From Caenimonas aquaedulcis (GTDB lineage Bacteria > Pseudomonadota > Gammaproteobacteria > Burkholderiales > Burkholderiaceae_C), in NCBI RefSeq assembly GCF_015831345.1, contig NZ_JADWYS010000001.1, positions 3,438,618-3,502,617 on the forward strand: 64,000 bases of DNA, given 5' to 3'. The position numbers and the translations under genes were made by a program. Positions 54,353-63,979 of the stretch are shown in pieces. Position 1 is the first letter of the stretch, and every line of letters begins with the position of its first letter. A model generated the notes under the pieces. It saw nothing but the letters and a program-made list of their open reading frames with translations. It searched no databases and was not told the origin of the DNA.

Positions 54353-55571
54353 GGGTGGCGCTCGTGCCGTCCACGAGCACTTCGGCCGCGCGTCCGCGCG
54401 TGTTGTAGTTGCTGGCCATGCTCATGCAGTACGCGCCGGCTGACAGCACGGCGAGGTGGCTGCCGGGCTCGACGGCCAGTTCACGGTCGCGGCCGATCCA
54501 GTCGCCGCTTTCGCAGACCGGTCCCACGACGTCGTACGTGTGGGGCGTCCCAGTCGAGCGCTGCGCCGGCACGATCGCGTGGAACGCTTGATACATCGCG
54601 GGCCGCGGCAGGTCGTTCATGGCCGCATCGACGATGCAGAAATTTTTCGATTCCCCGGGCTTGAGGTACAGCACCTCCGTCAGGCATAACCCTGCATTCC
54701 CGACGAGCGAGCGGCCCGGCTCGATCATGAGCTGCCTGTCGCCGAACCCACGCGCGTCCACCTTGGCCAGCAGCTTGTGCCACAGCGCATCCGCTTGTGG
54801 AGGCTGGTCGCCGTTGTAGGAGATGCCCAGGCCACCGCCGAAGTCGATGTGCTTGAGCGCAATGCCCGCGGACTCGATGGCCTGCACCAGGTCGAGCATG
54901 CGGTCCATGGTGTCCAGGTACGGCGCTTCGGTCGTGATCTGCGAGCCGATGTGGCAGTCGATGCCCACCACCTTCAGGCCGGGCAACGCGGCGGCATGAC
55001 GGTAGGCCGCGAGGGTGCGATCGTGCGCGACGCCGAACTTGTTGCCCTTCAGGCCGGTGGAGATGTAGGGGTGCGTTTTCGGGTCGACGTCCGGGTTGAC
55101 GCGGATGCTCACGGGCGCGACCTTGCCTGCGGCCACGGCAACTGCATTCAGCACGTCGAGCTCGGGCTCGCTTTCGACGTTGAAGCAGCCGATGCCCAGC
55201 GCGAGCGCCCGCTGCATCTCCGCGCGTGTCTTGCCCACGCCGGAGAAGATGATGTCCGAGGGCGCGCCGCCCACGGCGAGCACGCGCTCGAGCTCACCGC
55301 CTGACACGATGTCGAAGCCGCAACCCGCGCGCGCGAACACCTGCAGGATCGCGAGCGACGAGTTGGCCTTCATCGCATAGCAGATCTTCGCGGCGCGGCC
55401 TTCGAAGCCGCGCTGGTAGGCGGCCAGCGCATCGAGCATCGACGCCTTCGAGTACACGAAGAGGGGCGTGCCGAACTCGGCGGCCAGGCGCGACACTGCG
55501 ACGTCCTCCGCGAAGAGCGCGTCGCCGCGATAGGAGAAGTGCGGGTGGCCCGGCAGCGTGGAAGTGGTCAT
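54294..55571 (-). CDS. lysA: Diaminopimelate decarboxylase
   Basis: Last step of lysine synthesis. It has 425 residues. The PLP lysine is Lys68 in YAMKAN, the glycine-rich phosphate-binding motif is FGGGLGI near 245, and CESGDWIGRDR plus GAYCMSMASNYN provide C-terminal active-site residues. The start overlaps the lptM stop by 4 bp. The order cyaY/lptM/lysA beside ponA is a known betaproteobacterial arrangement. Confidence 0.97.
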   Translation of the reverse strand: MTTSTLPGHPHFSYRGDALFAEDVAVSRLAAEFGTPLFVYSKASMLDALAAYQRGFEGRAAKICYAMKANSSLAILQVFARAGCGFDIVSGGELERVLAVGGAPSDIIFSGVGKTRAEMQRALALGIGCFNVESEPELDVLNAVAVAAGKVAPVSIRVNPDVDPKTHPYISTGLKGNKFGVAHDRTLAAYRHAAALPGLKVVGIDCHIGSQITTEAPYLDTMDRMLDLVQAIESAGIALKHIDFGGGLGISYNGDQPPQADALWHKLLAKVDARGFGDRQLMIEPGRSLVGNAGLCLTEVLYLKPGESKNFCIVDAAMNDLPRPAMYQAFHAIVPAQRSTGTPHTYDVVGPVCESGDWIGRDRELAVEPGSHLAVLSAGAYCMSMASNYNTRGRAAEVLVDGTSATLIRERETPADQMRSERLVS

Positions 55572-55810
55572 TGGGAAGGAAGGGGCGATGCGGTGCCGGT
55601 CACGGGCGGTGCCGAGGCGGGAGCTCCAGGGGCGGGAGCGATGGAGGGGGCCAGGATCTGGGTGAGTGTCGCCCGGTTCTCGGCGGGCGCCCCGGTGGGA
55701 AGGAAGAGCGGCCCGCGCTGTCCGCAGGCGGCCAGCGATCCGACCACTCCTGCGGCAAGGACAACACGGCGCAGGGATGGGACCACTAGAATTTGGAGAA
55801 CGAGGCGCAT
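55568..55810 (-). CDS. lptM: LPS translocon maturation chaperone-like lipoprotein LptM
   Basis: 80-residue lipoprotein (YifL type). After a hydrophobic signal the lipobox is LAAC with Cys29, followed by the family hallmark [10 protein letters not shown]. coli LptM assists LptD maturation. The C-terminal half is Ala/Pro-rich. Overlaps lysA by 4 bp; divergent from cyaY with 12 bp between starts. Confidence 0.85.
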   Translation of the reverse strand: MRLVLQILVVPSLRRVVLAAGVVGSLAACGQRGPLFLPTGAPAENRATLTQILAPSIAPAPGAPASAPPVTGTASPLPSQ

Positions 55811-55822
55811 GCCGAAATTGTA

Positions 55823-56149
55823 ATGACCGACCCTGAATTCATGGACCGCGCCGAAGCGCTGCTGCAAAGCGTCGAAGCGAGTTGCGATCGCATCAACGAC
55901 GAAACCGATGCCGACATCGACAACCAGCGCGTCGGCGGCATGGTGACGCTCGTGTTTCGCAACGGCACGCAGATCATCGTGAACCTGCAAAAGCCGCTGC
56001 ACGAAGTGTGGATGGCCGCGAAGGCCGGCGGCTTCCACTACAAGTTCGACGGCGAGCGCTGGATGGACACCAAGGGCAACGGCGAGTTCTTCGAGAACCT
56101 CACGCGCTACGCGGCGCAGCAGGCGGGGCAGCCGCTGCATTTCGCGTAA
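55823..56149 (+). CDS. cyaY: Frataxin-like iron protein CyaY
   Basis: Regulator of iron-sulfur cluster assembly that binds IscS and iron. It has 108 residues. The N-terminal helix with acidic ridge ([20 protein letters not shown]) and the strands [18 protein letters not shown] and [16 protein letters not shown] are family hallmarks. It ends 15 bp before convergent ponA. Confidence 0.95.
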   Translation: MTDPEFMDRAEALLQSVEASCDRINDETDADIDNQRVGGMVTLVFRNGTQIIVNLQKPLHEVWMAAKAGGFHYKFDGERWMDTKGNGEFFENLTRYAAQQAGQPLHFA

Positions 56150-56164
56150 GCGCTGGCCTTCCGG

Positions 56165-58645
56165 TCAGTTGCGGAACAGGTCGAGGATGCTGCGGCGCTC
56201 GTCCGAAGGCGACTGCGCCGGGCGGTTCGGCGGCAGCCCGTCCGAATTCATGAGGCTCTTGTCGTCCGGCCCCCGCGGAACGGTGGGTCCCCCCGGAGAT
56301 CCCGGAGCTCCTGCCGCGCCCGGCGTTGCGGACGGCGTGCCTTCCGCCGACGTGCCACCCAGGTTGCTCACGCCGCCCCCGCGCGCATATTCCTCGTAGT
56401 ACCACTCGCCGCCCACGTTGATGACGCCTTCGGGCACCGCCGGTTCCATCACGGGCACGCCTTTCAACGCGGTCTCCATGTAGTTGATCCAGACGGGCAG
56501 GCTGAGGCCGCCGCCGGTCTCGCGGTCGCCCAGGGAGCGGGGCGTGTCGTAGCCCATCCAGACGATCGCGACCTGCGTGGGCTGGAAGCCGTTGAACCAT
56601 GTGTCGATGGAATCGTTGGTGGTGCCGGTCTTGCCATAGAGGTCGGGCCGCTTGAGGACGGACTGCGCGCGCGCCGCCGTCCCCGAACGCGCGACTTCCT
56701 GCAGCAGGCGTTCCATGATGAAGGCGTTGCGCGCATCGATGGCCCGCACCGACTCGTTGGGCAGCGGCGGCTGGCTCTCGACCAGCACCTTGCCCTTCTG
56801 GTCGGTGATCTTCGTGACGAGCCACGGGTTCACGCGGTAGCCGCCATTGGCGAACACGGCATAGCCCGTCGCCATCTGCATCGGCGTGACGGAACCCGCA
56901 CCCAGCGCCATGGTGAGGTAGGGGGGGTGCTTCTCGGCCTCGAAGCCGAAGCGCGTGATCCAGTCCTGCGCGTTCTGCGTGCCGACGGCCTGCAGGATGC
57001 GGATGGACACCATGTTCTTGGACTTGGCGAGCGCGGAGTGCAGCGGCATCGGGCCCTCGAACTTGCCGTCGTAGTTTTTGGGCTCCCAGGGCTGGCCGCC
57101 GGTCACGCCGGCATCGAAGAAGAGGGGCGCGTCGTTGACGACCGTGGAGGGCGTGAAGCCCTTTTCCAGCGCGGCGGAGTAGATGAAGGGCTTGAAGCCC
57201 GAGCCCGGCTGGCGCCAGGCCTGCGTCACGTGGTTGAACTTGTTCTTGTTGAAGTCGAAGCCGCCCACGAGGGCATGGATGGCGCCGTCGCGCGGATCGA
57301 GCGCGACGAACGCGCCTTCCACTTCGGGCAGCTGGGTGATCTCCCAGGTGTTCTTGGGCGTGCGCGCCACCCGGATGACGGCGCCGCGGCGGATCTTGAT
57401 CTTGGGCGGCGCCTTGTCGGACAGGCCGGAGGTCGCGGGTCGCAGGCCTTCGCCGACGATCTCCAGCTTCTCGCTGTTCAGGCGCACGGCCACGATCTTC
57501 TTCGGGTTGGCTTCCAGCACCACCGCCGACATCACGTCGCCGTTGTCCGGGTGCTCGGCCAGCGCGTCGTCGATCGCGTCGTCCGCATCCTTGCCGTCGG
57601 GCGGCAACTCAATGAACTCCTCGGGGCCGCGGTAGATCTGGCGGCGCTCGTAGTCCATGATGCCCTTGCGCAGCGCCCGGTACGCGGCGTCCTGCTGCAC
57701 GGCGTTCACCGTGGTGAAGACATTGAGGCCGCGCGTGTAGGCCTCGTCGCCGTACTGCGCATACATGAGCTGGCGCACGGTCTCGGCAATGTATTCGGCG
57801 TGCACCTTCGTGTTGTCCTGGCTGGTGCGGATCGCGAGTTCCTGTTTCTTGGCGGCTTCCGCTTCCTGCGCGGTGATGAAGCCGTTTTCTTCCATGCGCT
57901 CGATGATGTACTGCTGGCGCGCGCGCGCCCGGGTCGGGTTGCTGATGGGGTTGTACGCGGAGGGTGCCTTCGGCAGGCCCGCGAGCATGGCCGCTTCCGC
58001 GACCGTCAGGTCCTTGAGTGGTTTGCCGAAATAGGCGTCGGCCGCGGCGGCGAAGCCATAGGCGCGGTTGCCCAGGAAGATCTGGTTCATGTAGATCTCG
58101 AGGATCTGGTCCTTGCTCAGCTGGTGCTCCAGCTTGAAGGTCAGCAGCACCTCGTAGAGCTTTCGTGTGAACGTCTTCTCGGACGACAGGTAGACGTTTC
58201 GCGCCACCTGCATCGTGATCGTGGAGGCGCCCTGGCTTTTCGCCCGGCCGAGGTTGGCCAGCGCGGCGCGCAAGAGGCCCTTGTAGTCGACGCCGCCGTG
58301 GGAATAGAAGCGGGCGTCCTCGATCGCGAGGACGGCGTTCTTCATGACCTGGGGGATGTCGGCGATCGGCGTCATGTTGCGCCGCTCCTCGCCGAATTCG
58401 CCGATCAGCACGTTGTCGGCCGAATAGACCCGCAGCGGCAGCTTGGGCCGGTAGTCCGACAGGTCGCTGATATCGGGCAAGTTCGGATAGGCGACCGACA
58501 GCGCGACGCCGACGATGATGAGCACGGAGGCGACGCCCGCGAACAGCAGGCCGAAGGCCCAGAGCGTCAGCCTGAGCAGTGTGCGTTTCCAGCCGGTGAG
58601 GGCGGGGGACGATCCGGACTCGCCGGCAGGAGATTCAGAAGGCAT
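56165..58645 (-). CDS. ponA: Penicillin-binding protein 1A (bifunctional PBP)
   Basis: Class A PBP that polymerises and cross-links peptidoglycan. It has 826 residues. A membrane anchor lies near 27-50. The glycosyltransferase (GT51) begins with AIEDARFYSHGGVD near 107, and includes GASTITMQVARN. The OB-like PBP1A insertion lies about 300-430. The transpeptidase has SGFK with nucleophile Ser482, SKN near 545 and KTGTTN near 674. The C-terminus (about 740-826) is a Gly/Pro-rich, probably disordered tail. It is divergent from the pil operon with 233 bp between starts. Confidence 0.96.
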   Translation of the reverse strand: MPSESPAGESGSSPALTGWKRTLLRLTLWAFGLLFAGVASVLIIVGVALSVAYPNLPDISDLSDYRPKLPLRVYSADNVLIGEFGEERRNMTPIADIPQVMKNAVLAIEDARFYSHGGVDYKGLLRAALANLGRAKSQGASTITMQVARNVYLSSEKTFTRKLYEVLLTFKLEHQLSKDQILEIYMNQIFLGNRAYGFAAAADAYFGKPLKDLTVAEAAMLAGLPKAPSAYNPISNPTRARARQQYIIERMEENGFITAQEAEAAKKQELAIRTSQDNTKVHAEYIAETVRQLMYAQYGDEAYTRGLNVFTTVNAVQQDAAYRALRKGIMDYERRQIYRGPEEFIELPPDGKDADDAIDDALAEHPDNGDVMSAVVLEANPKKIVAVRLNSEKLEIVGEGLRPATSGLSDKAPPKIKIRRGAVIRVARTPKNTWEITQLPEVEGAFVALDPRDGAIHALVGGFDFNKNKFNHVTQAWRQPGSGFKPFIYSAALEKGFTPSTVVNDAPLFFDAGVTGGQPWEPKNYDGKFEGPMPLHSALAKSKNMVSIRILQAVGTQNAQDWITRFGFEAEKHPPYLTMALGAGSVTPMQMATGYAVFANGGYRVNPWLVTKITDQKGKVLVESQPPLPNESVRAIDARNAFIMERLLQEVARSGTAARAQSVLKRPDLYGKTGTTNDSIDTWFNGFQPTQVAIVWMGYDTPRSLGDRETGGGLSLPVWINYMETALKGVPVMEPAVPEGVINVGGEWYYEEYARGGGVSNLGGTSAEGTPSATPGAAGAPGSPGGPTVPRGPDDKSLMNSDGLPPNRPAQSPSDERRSILDLFRN

Positions 58646-58674
58646 GGGGTGTCCAGGTAGCGTCCCTGTCCCGG

Positions 58675-58680
58675 ATTATA
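58675..58680 (-). promoter_or_regulatory. Candidate -10 element for ponA
   Basis: On the ponA strand there is an exact TATAAT 29 bases ahead of the ATG. No good -35 hexamer is seen at 16-18 bp, so transcription may depend on an activator or other upstream contact; the inverted repeat at 58711-58737 is placed about where one could bind. Confidence 0.45.
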
Positions 58681-58710
58681 AAAAGGCGGGCACGCCCGAC
58701 CGGGCCTGCA

Positions 58711-58737
58711 GCCATACAGGGTCGCGGCCAGTATGGC
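58711..58737. repeat. Inverted repeat GCCATAC-N13-GTATGGC
   Basis: Perfect 7-bp arms (58711-58717 and 58731-58737) with a 13-bp spacer, in the region between divergent ponA and pilM. No T-run follows, so it is more likely a protein-binding site than a terminator. Confidence 0.5.
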
Positions 58738-58793
58738 AGGTAACGACGTCGGTTTTTGGCAACGGTCGGTAGGGGGCAAATGGGAAAATCTCT

Positions 58794-58822
58794 TTGCGTG
58801 ACAAGGATGTTACTGCTAGCAT
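58794..58822 (+). promoter_or_regulatory. Candidate sigma70 promoter of the pil operon
   Basis: TTGCGT (58794-58799), a 17-bp spacer and TAGCAT (58817-58822) lie 57 bp ahead of the pilM start. The -10 matches four of six and the -35 three of six consensus bases, so this is a modest candidate. The local sequence is AT-rich for this genome. Confidence 0.35.
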
Positions 58823-58878
58823 TGAAGTGAAATCTTAAGTTTGTTACGCCTGGAAATACGGCGTTTCAGGAGACCGAA

Positions 58879-59958
58879 TTGATCGCTCTGGGATCGTTGT
58901 TTAGCCGACAGCCAGCACCACTGCTGGGTCTGGACATCAGCTCATCCAGCGTCAAGCTGGTCGAGCTCGGCCGTGACAAGGAAGGCAACCTCATCCTCGA
59001 ACGCTGCGCCATCGAGCCGTTGGAGCGGGGCTGGATCACCGACGGCAACGTCGAGAAGTTCGAGGAAGTCGCGGAAGCCATGCGACGTGTCGTGAAGAAA
59101 AGCGGCACCCGCACGAAGAACGTCGCCATGGCGCTGCCGCCTTCTGCCGTCATCACCAAGAAGATCATCCTCCCGGGTGGCTTGAACGACCAGGACCTGG
59201 AAGCCCAGGTCGAGGCCGAGGCCAACCAGTACATCCCGTTCTCCCTGGACGAGGTGAGCCTGGACTTCTGCGTGGTCGGCCCCAGCACGACATCCACCGG
59301 CGACGTCGAGGTGCTGATCGCCGCGTCCCGCAAGGAAAAGGTGCAGGACAGGCAGGGCCTCGCGGAGGCCGCGGGCCTGAAGCCCGTGATCATCGACGTC
59401 GAATCGTACTCGTCGCGCCTCGCCGCGAGCCGCCTGATCCAGACCCTGCCCAACCAGGGTGTGGACACCATGGTCGCGCTGTTCGAGGTCGGTGCCTTCA
59501 CCACGAGCATGCAGGTCATCCGCAACGACGAAGTGCTCTACGACCGCGACCAGGCCTTCGGCGGCGCGCAGCTCACGCAGCTCATCGTGCGCCAGTACGG
59601 GTTCTCGGCGGAAGAAGCCGAATCCAAGAAGCGCAACGGCGACCTGCCGGAGGACTACGAAACCGGGGTACTCAAGCCTTTCGTGGACAGCATGGCGCAG
59701 GAAGTGGCGCGCGCCCTCCAGTTCTTCTTCACCAGCACGCCGCACAACCGGGTCGACTACGTGATGCTCGCGGGTGGCTCCGCCGCGCTGCCGGGCCTGA
59801 CCGACGCCGTCACGATGCAGACCTCGTTCCCCTGCAACCTCGCGAACCCGTTCGAGGGCATGCACGTCGGCGAAGGCGTGCGCGAGAAGAAGATGCGCCG
59901 TGAAGCGCCGTCCTACCTCACGTCCTGCGGCCTGGCCATGCGGAGGTTCATGCAGTGA
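58879..59958 (+). CDS. pilM: Type IV pilus assembly protein PilM
   Basis: Cytoplasmic actin-like ATPase that binds PilN and connects the pilus alignment complex to the motor. It has 359 residues. Motifs are LLGLDISSSSVKLVELG at the N-terminus and MLAGGSAALPGL near 296. The start is TTG, supported by AGGAGA six bases upstream and by the family's usual N-terminus. First gene of pilMNOPQ; overlaps pilN by 4 bp. Confidence 0.95.
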   Translation: MIALGSLFSRQPAPLLGLDISSSSVKLVELGRDKEGNLILERCAIEPLERGWITDGNVEKFEEVAEAMRRVVKKSGTRTKNVAMALPPSAVITKKIILPGGLNDQDLEAQVEAEANQYIPFSLDEVSLDFCVVGPSTTSTGDVEVLIAASRKEKVQDRQGLAEAAGLKPVIIDVESYSSRLAASRLIQTLPNQGVDTMVALFEVGAFTTSMQVIRNDEVLYDRDQAFGGAQLTQLIVRQYGFSAEEAESKKRNGDLPEDYETGVLKPFVDSMAQEVARALQFFFTSTPHNRVDYVMLAGGSAALPGLTDAVTMQTSFPCNLANPFEGMHVGEGVREKKMRREAPSYLTSCGLAMRRFMQ

Positions 59959-60614
59959 TCCTGATCAACCTGCTCCCGCACCGCGAGGCCGCGCGCAAGC
60001 GCCGCCGCGATGCGTTCTACACGGCGCTCGGCGCCTCCGCCCTGATGGGCGGGGTGATCGCGGGCATCATCTTCCTCTGGTTCGCCGCGCAGATCTCGGC
60101 GCAGCAGGAGCGCAACACCCTGCTTGCCAACGAGATCAAGAAGCTCGAGAGCCAGATCAAGGACATCGCGAACCTGCAATCGGAAATCGCCGCGTTGCGC
60201 GCGCGCCAGCAGGCGGTGGAAGATCTCCAGGCCGATCGCAACCTGCCGGTCCACCTGCTCAACGAGCTCGTCAAGCAGCTGCCCGACGGCGTGTTCGTCA
60301 GCAGCCTGAAGCAGGAGAACCAGGTCGTCACGCTGACGGGCATGGCGCAATCCAACGAACGCGTGTCCGAGCTCCTGCGAAACCTCGGGAACAACAGCCC
60401 CTGGCTGAGCCGGCCGGAGCTGATCGAAATCACGGCCGGCAGCGTGGCACTGACGCCGCGGGATACCCGGCGCGTCGCCAACTTCACGATGCGCGTGCGC
60501 CTGCTGCGCGCCAGCGAAGCGCAGAAGGCGGCCGCGGGCGCGGCCAGCGCCGCCAGCGCGGCCGCCGCCGCATCCTTCCCAGCCGGGGCGGCTTCCGCCA
60601 AAGCCAAGACCTGA
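59955..60614 (+). CDS. pilN: Type IV pilus assembly protein PilN
   Basis: Bitopic inner-membrane protein of the alignment complex, 219 residues from GTG. The cytoplasmic N-terminus ILINLLPHREAAR is the conserved PilM-binding motif. A membrane helix at about 22-44 is followed by a coiled coil (about 50-85) and a periplasmic ferredoxin-like domain. The last 35 residues are Ala/Ser-rich low complexity. Confidence 0.95.
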   Translation: MILINLLPHREAARKRRRDAFYTALGASALMGGVIAGIIFLWFAAQISAQQERNTLLANEIKKLESQIKDIANLQSEIAALRARQQAVEDLQADRNLPVHLLNELVKQLPDGVFVSSLKQENQVVTLTGMAQSNERVSELLRNLGNNSPWLSRPELIEITAGSVALTPRDTRRVANFTMRVRLLRASEAQKAAAGAASAASAAAAASFPAGAASAKAKT

Positions 60615-60616
60615 CC

Positions 60617-61282
60617 ATGGCCACCACACCCAAAGTCGATATGGCAGCGATGAAAAACGCGCTGACCAGCCAGTTCAAGGGACTGAACCCGAACGACCCC
60701 TCGTCCTGGCCCGTCCTGCCGCGCGCCGCGCTGTGCCTCTTCCTGATGGCGATGATCGTCGCCGCGCTCTGGTTCGTCTGGCTGAGCGGGTCCGACGCCG
60801 AACTGGAAGCCGAACACGCCAAGGAAGAACAACTGCGCGCGGACTTCCAGAAGAAGCTTGCGCAGGCCGTGAACCTCGACGCGCTGAAGAAGCAGCGCGA
60901 GCAGGTGCAGCAGTACGTCACGCAACTCGAAAAGCAGTTGCCCAGCAAGGCCGAGATGGATGCGTTGCTGTCCGACATCAACCAGGCGGGCCTGGGGCGC
61001 AGCCTGAACTTCGAGCTGTTCCGCCCGGGCTCCGTGGGCGTGAAGGAGTACTACGCGGAACTGCCGATCGCGCTGCGTGTGACGGGCCGATTCCACGACG
61101 TCGGCGCTTTTGCCGCGGACATTGCCAACCTGTCGCGCATCGTGACGCTGAACAACCTGAGTGTGACGCCCACCAAGGACGGCACGCTGATCATGGACGC
61201 CACGGCGAAGACCTTCCGCTACCTCGACCAGGACGAGGTGAATGCGCAGGCGAACACCGGGAAGAAAGGCAAGAAGAAATGA
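60617..61282 (+). CDS. pilO: Type IV pilus assembly protein PilO
   Basis: Partner of PilN in the inner-membrane alignment complex, 221 residues. One membrane helix (about 37-56), then a coiled coil (about 60-105) and a periplasmic domain with LPIALRVTGRFHDVGAFAADIANLSRIV. The C-terminus is Lys-rich (KKGKKK). Overlaps pilP by 4 bp. Confidence 0.95.
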   Translation: MATTPKVDMAAMKNALTSQFKGLNPNDPSSWPVLPRAALCLFLMAMIVAALWFVWLSGSDAELEAEHAKEEQLRADFQKKLAQAVNLDALKKQREQVQQYVTQLEKQLPSKAEMDALLSDINQAGLGRSLNFELFRPGSVGVKEYYAELPIALRVTGRFHDVGAFAADIANLSRIVTLNNLSVTPTKDGTLIMDATAKTFRYLDQDEVNAQANTGKKGKKK

Positions 61283-61821
61283 TTGCCAGACACGGCATGG
61301 CGGCGCTGGCCGCCGTCGCGATATTGGGCGCATGCGGCCAGTCCGGGCAGGACGAGGTGCAGGCGTGGATGACGGAGCAGCGCGCCAACACCAAGCCGCA
61401 GGTGCAGCCGATTCCCGAGCCGAAGAAATTCGTGCCGCAGGCTTATACGCAGGAAGCCGCAACCGACCCGTTCAGCAACCAGAAGCTCACGCAAGCCCTG
61501 AAGCGCGAATCGTCTTCCGGCACCGCCAACGCAGGCCTCGTCGCGCCCGAACTGGCGCGCCGCAAGGAGCCGCTGGAGAGCTATCCGCTGGACGCGATGT
61601 CGATGGTCGGCAGCCTCGTCAAGGAGGGGAAGCCGGTGGCGCTCCTCAAGGTGGACAACCTGCTGTACCAGGTGCATCCGGGCAATTACCTGGGGCAGAA
61701 CTTCGGAAAGATCACGAAGGTGGGAGAGACCGAAGTGGTCCTGCGCGAGATCGTGCAGGACGCGGCGGGTGAATGGGTAGAGCGCACTGCGACATTGCAA
61801 TTGCAAGAGAGGTCGAAATGA
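61279..61821 (+). CDS. pilP: Type IV pilus lipoprotein PilP
   Basis: Inner-membrane lipoprotein that links PilN/PilO to the PilQ secretin. It has 180 residues. The lipobox is LGAC with Cys19. A flexible Pro-rich segment (about 40-65) is followed by a beta-sandwich homology region with LVKEGKPVALLKVDNLLYQVHPGNYLGQNFGKI. Overlaps pilQ by 4 bp. Confidence 0.95.
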   Translation: MIARHGMAALAAVAILGACGQSGQDEVQAWMTEQRANTKPQVQPIPEPKKFVPQAYTQEAATDPFSNQKLTQALKRESSSGTANAGLVAPELARRKEPLESYPLDAMSMVGSLVKEGKPVALLKVDNLLYQVHPGNYLGQNFGKITKVGETEVVLREIVQDAAGEWVERTATLQLQERSK

Positions 61822-63947
61822 AGAAGAACCTGATCAACTGGCGAATGGCATGGGCCGCCGCGGCACTTTTCCTCGCCGCGGGCCTGTCGACGCCGCTGCG
61901 CGCCCAGACGGTGGTGCAGTCCGTCTCGAGCTCCATGCAGGGCGGCGCCGAAGTCGTCCGAATCGAGTTCTCCCAGCCGCTCGCGGCCGTGCCCGCGGGC
62001 TTCGCCATCCAGGCGCCCGCGCGCATCGCGCTGGACATTCCCGGGGCCACGAACGGCCTCGGCCGCAACAGCCTCGAAGTCAACCAGGGCAACCTGCGCT
62101 CGGTGAACGTCGTGCAGTCGGGTGAGCGCACGCGCCTCGTCCTCAACCTCAAGACAGCCGCGTCGTACAAGGCGCAGCTCCAGGGCAATTCACTGCTCGT
62201 GGTGCTCGAGCCCTCCGGTGCGACGGCCAGCCCCGTGGCCACGGCCGGCACGCCGGCGTTCGCCGAAAGCCGCAATGCGGAAACGCAGCCGATCCGCGAC
62301 CTCGATTTCCGCCGCGGCACCGACAGCTCGGGCCGCATCATCGTCGACCTGCCGAGCAACCAGGTGGGCGTTGACATCCGCCAGCAGGGCCAGAACCTGG
62401 TCGTCGAATTTCTGAAGTCGTCGCTGCCCGAAGGCCTTCGCCGGCGGCTCGACGTCACGGACTTCGGCACGCCTGTGCAAACCGTCACCACCTTCCAGGC
62501 CGGCGACCGCGTCCGCGTCGTGATCGAGCCCAAGGGCGCGTGGGAACACAGCGCCTACCAGAGCGACAACCAGTTCGTGGTGGAGGTGCGCCAGCAGAAG
62601 GTCGACGCCTCCAAGCTCACGCAGGGCACGGGGTTCGCCGGCGAGAAGCTGTCGCTGAACTTCCAGAACATCGAAGTGCGCTCGCTGCTGCAGGTGATCG
62701 CGGACTTCACCAACTTCAACATCGTCACGTCCGACACGGTGACCGGCTCCGTCACGCTCCGCCTGAAGGACGTCCCGTGGGACCAGGCCCTGGACATCGT
62801 GCTGCAGGCCAAGGGCCTGGGCATGCGCAAATCGGGCAACGTGCTGTGGATCGCGCCCAAGGATGAAATCGCCGCGAAGGAAAAGATCGACCTCGAATCG
62901 CGCGCGGCCATCCAGAGCCTCGAGCAGTTGCGCACGCAGTCCTTCCAGCTGAACTACACGAAGGCGGCCGACATCGCCGCGCAGTTGACGGCAGGCACGG
63001 GCGCGGCCCGAATCCTGAGCACGCGTGGCAGCGTCATCGCCGAACCCCGCACGAACCAGCTGTTCGTGACCGACATCCCGTCGCGGCTGGACTCGGTGCA
63101 AGGTTTGATCAGCAAGCTCGACATCGCGGTGCGTCAGGTGCTGATCGAGGCGCGCATCGTCGAAGCGTCCGACTCCTTCGGCAAGTCGCTGGGCGTGCGC
63201 CTGGGCGGCAGCGACCTGCGCGGCGTCCGCGGCGGCGATCCGGGTTACGCCATCGGCGGTAGCAATAACCGCCTTGCGTTGGGCGGAACCTACAACGCCG
63301 TGGCCTCGACGACGGGCGAAGCGGTCAACACACTGGACACGGTCAATACGACCTTCGTCAACCTGCCCTCGGCCGGCGCGGGCGGCTTCACGCCGGCGAC
63401 GTTCGCCGTGTCCCTGTTCAGTTCCGCGGCCAATCGCTTCCTGAACCTCGAACTCTCAGCGCTCGAGGCCGACGGCAAGGGCCGCCTGGTTTCCAGTCCG
63501 CGCATCGTGACGGCGGACCAGACCAAGGCGCTGATCGAACAGGGCACGGAATTCCCGTACCAGCAGGCCACTTCCAGCGGCGCCACGTCGGTGTCGTTCC
63601 GCAAGGCGTCGCTGCGCCTCGAGGTCACACCTCAGATCACGCCGGAAGGCAACATCATCCTGGACCTCGACGTGTCCAAGGACAGTCGCGGCGAAACCAC
63701 GGCAGCGGGCATTGCTATCGATACCAAGCACATCAAGACCCAGGTTCTCGTCGAAAACGGCGGAACCGTGGTGATCGGGGGTATCTTCGAACTGACGGAA
63801 GCCGAAAACGAGGCGAAGGTCCCGTTCCTGGGCGACCTGCCTGCGGTCGGCAACCTGTTCAAGACCAAGAGCCGCAGCACCACGAAGAAGGAGTTGCTGG
63901 TGTTCATTACCCCGAAGATGATCGCGGACCGCGCAGCGGCTCGTTGA
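61818..63947 (+). CDS. pilQ: Type IV pilus secretin PilQ
   Basis: Outer-membrane gated channel for pilus fibres, 709 residues. A signal peptide (about 1-30) precedes two AMIN domains (about 35-115 and 165-255), an N0/STN-like domain from about 275, an N1 domain (about 375-440) and the secretin core (about 480-705) with VQVLIEARIVEA-like start VRQVLIEARIVEA and the closing VPFLGDLPAVGNLFK. Last recognised gene of pilMNOPQ. Confidence 0.96.
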   Translation: MKKNLINWRMAWAAAALFLAAGLSTPLRAQTVVQSVSSSMQGGAEVVRIEFSQPLAAVPAGFAIQAPARIALDIPGATNGLGRNSLEVNQGNLRSVNVVQSGERTRLVLNLKTAASYKAQLQGNSLLVVLEPSGATASPVATAGTPAFAESRNAETQPIRDLDFRRGTDSSGRIIVDLPSNQVGVDIRQQGQNLVVEFLKSSLPEGLRRRLDVTDFGTPVQTVTTFQAGDRVRVVIEPKGAWEHSAYQSDNQFVVEVRQQKVDASKLTQGTGFAGEKLSLNFQNIEVRSLLQVIADFTNFNIVTSDTVTGSVTLRLKDVPWDQALDIVLQAKGLGMRKSGNVLWIAPKDEIAAKEKIDLESRAAIQSLEQLRTQSFQLNYTKAADIAAQLTAGTGAARILSTRGSVIAEPRTNQLFVTDIPSRLDSVQGLISKLDIAVRQVLIEARIVEASDSFGKSLGVRLGGSDLRGVRGGDPGYAIGGSNNRLALGGTYNAVASTTGEAVNTLDTVNTTFVNLPSAGAGGFTPATFAVSLFSSAANRFLNLELSALEADGKGRLVSSPRIVTADQTKALIEQGTEFPYQQATSSGATSVSFRKASLRLEVTPQITPEGNIILDLDVSKDSRGETTAAGIAIDTKHIKTQVLVENGGTVVIGGIFELTEAENEAKVPFLGDLPAVGNLFKTKSRSTTKKELLVFITPKMIADRAAAR

Positions 63948-63979
63948 TCCCATATCAAAGCAGGAAGAGGATTCAAAGC

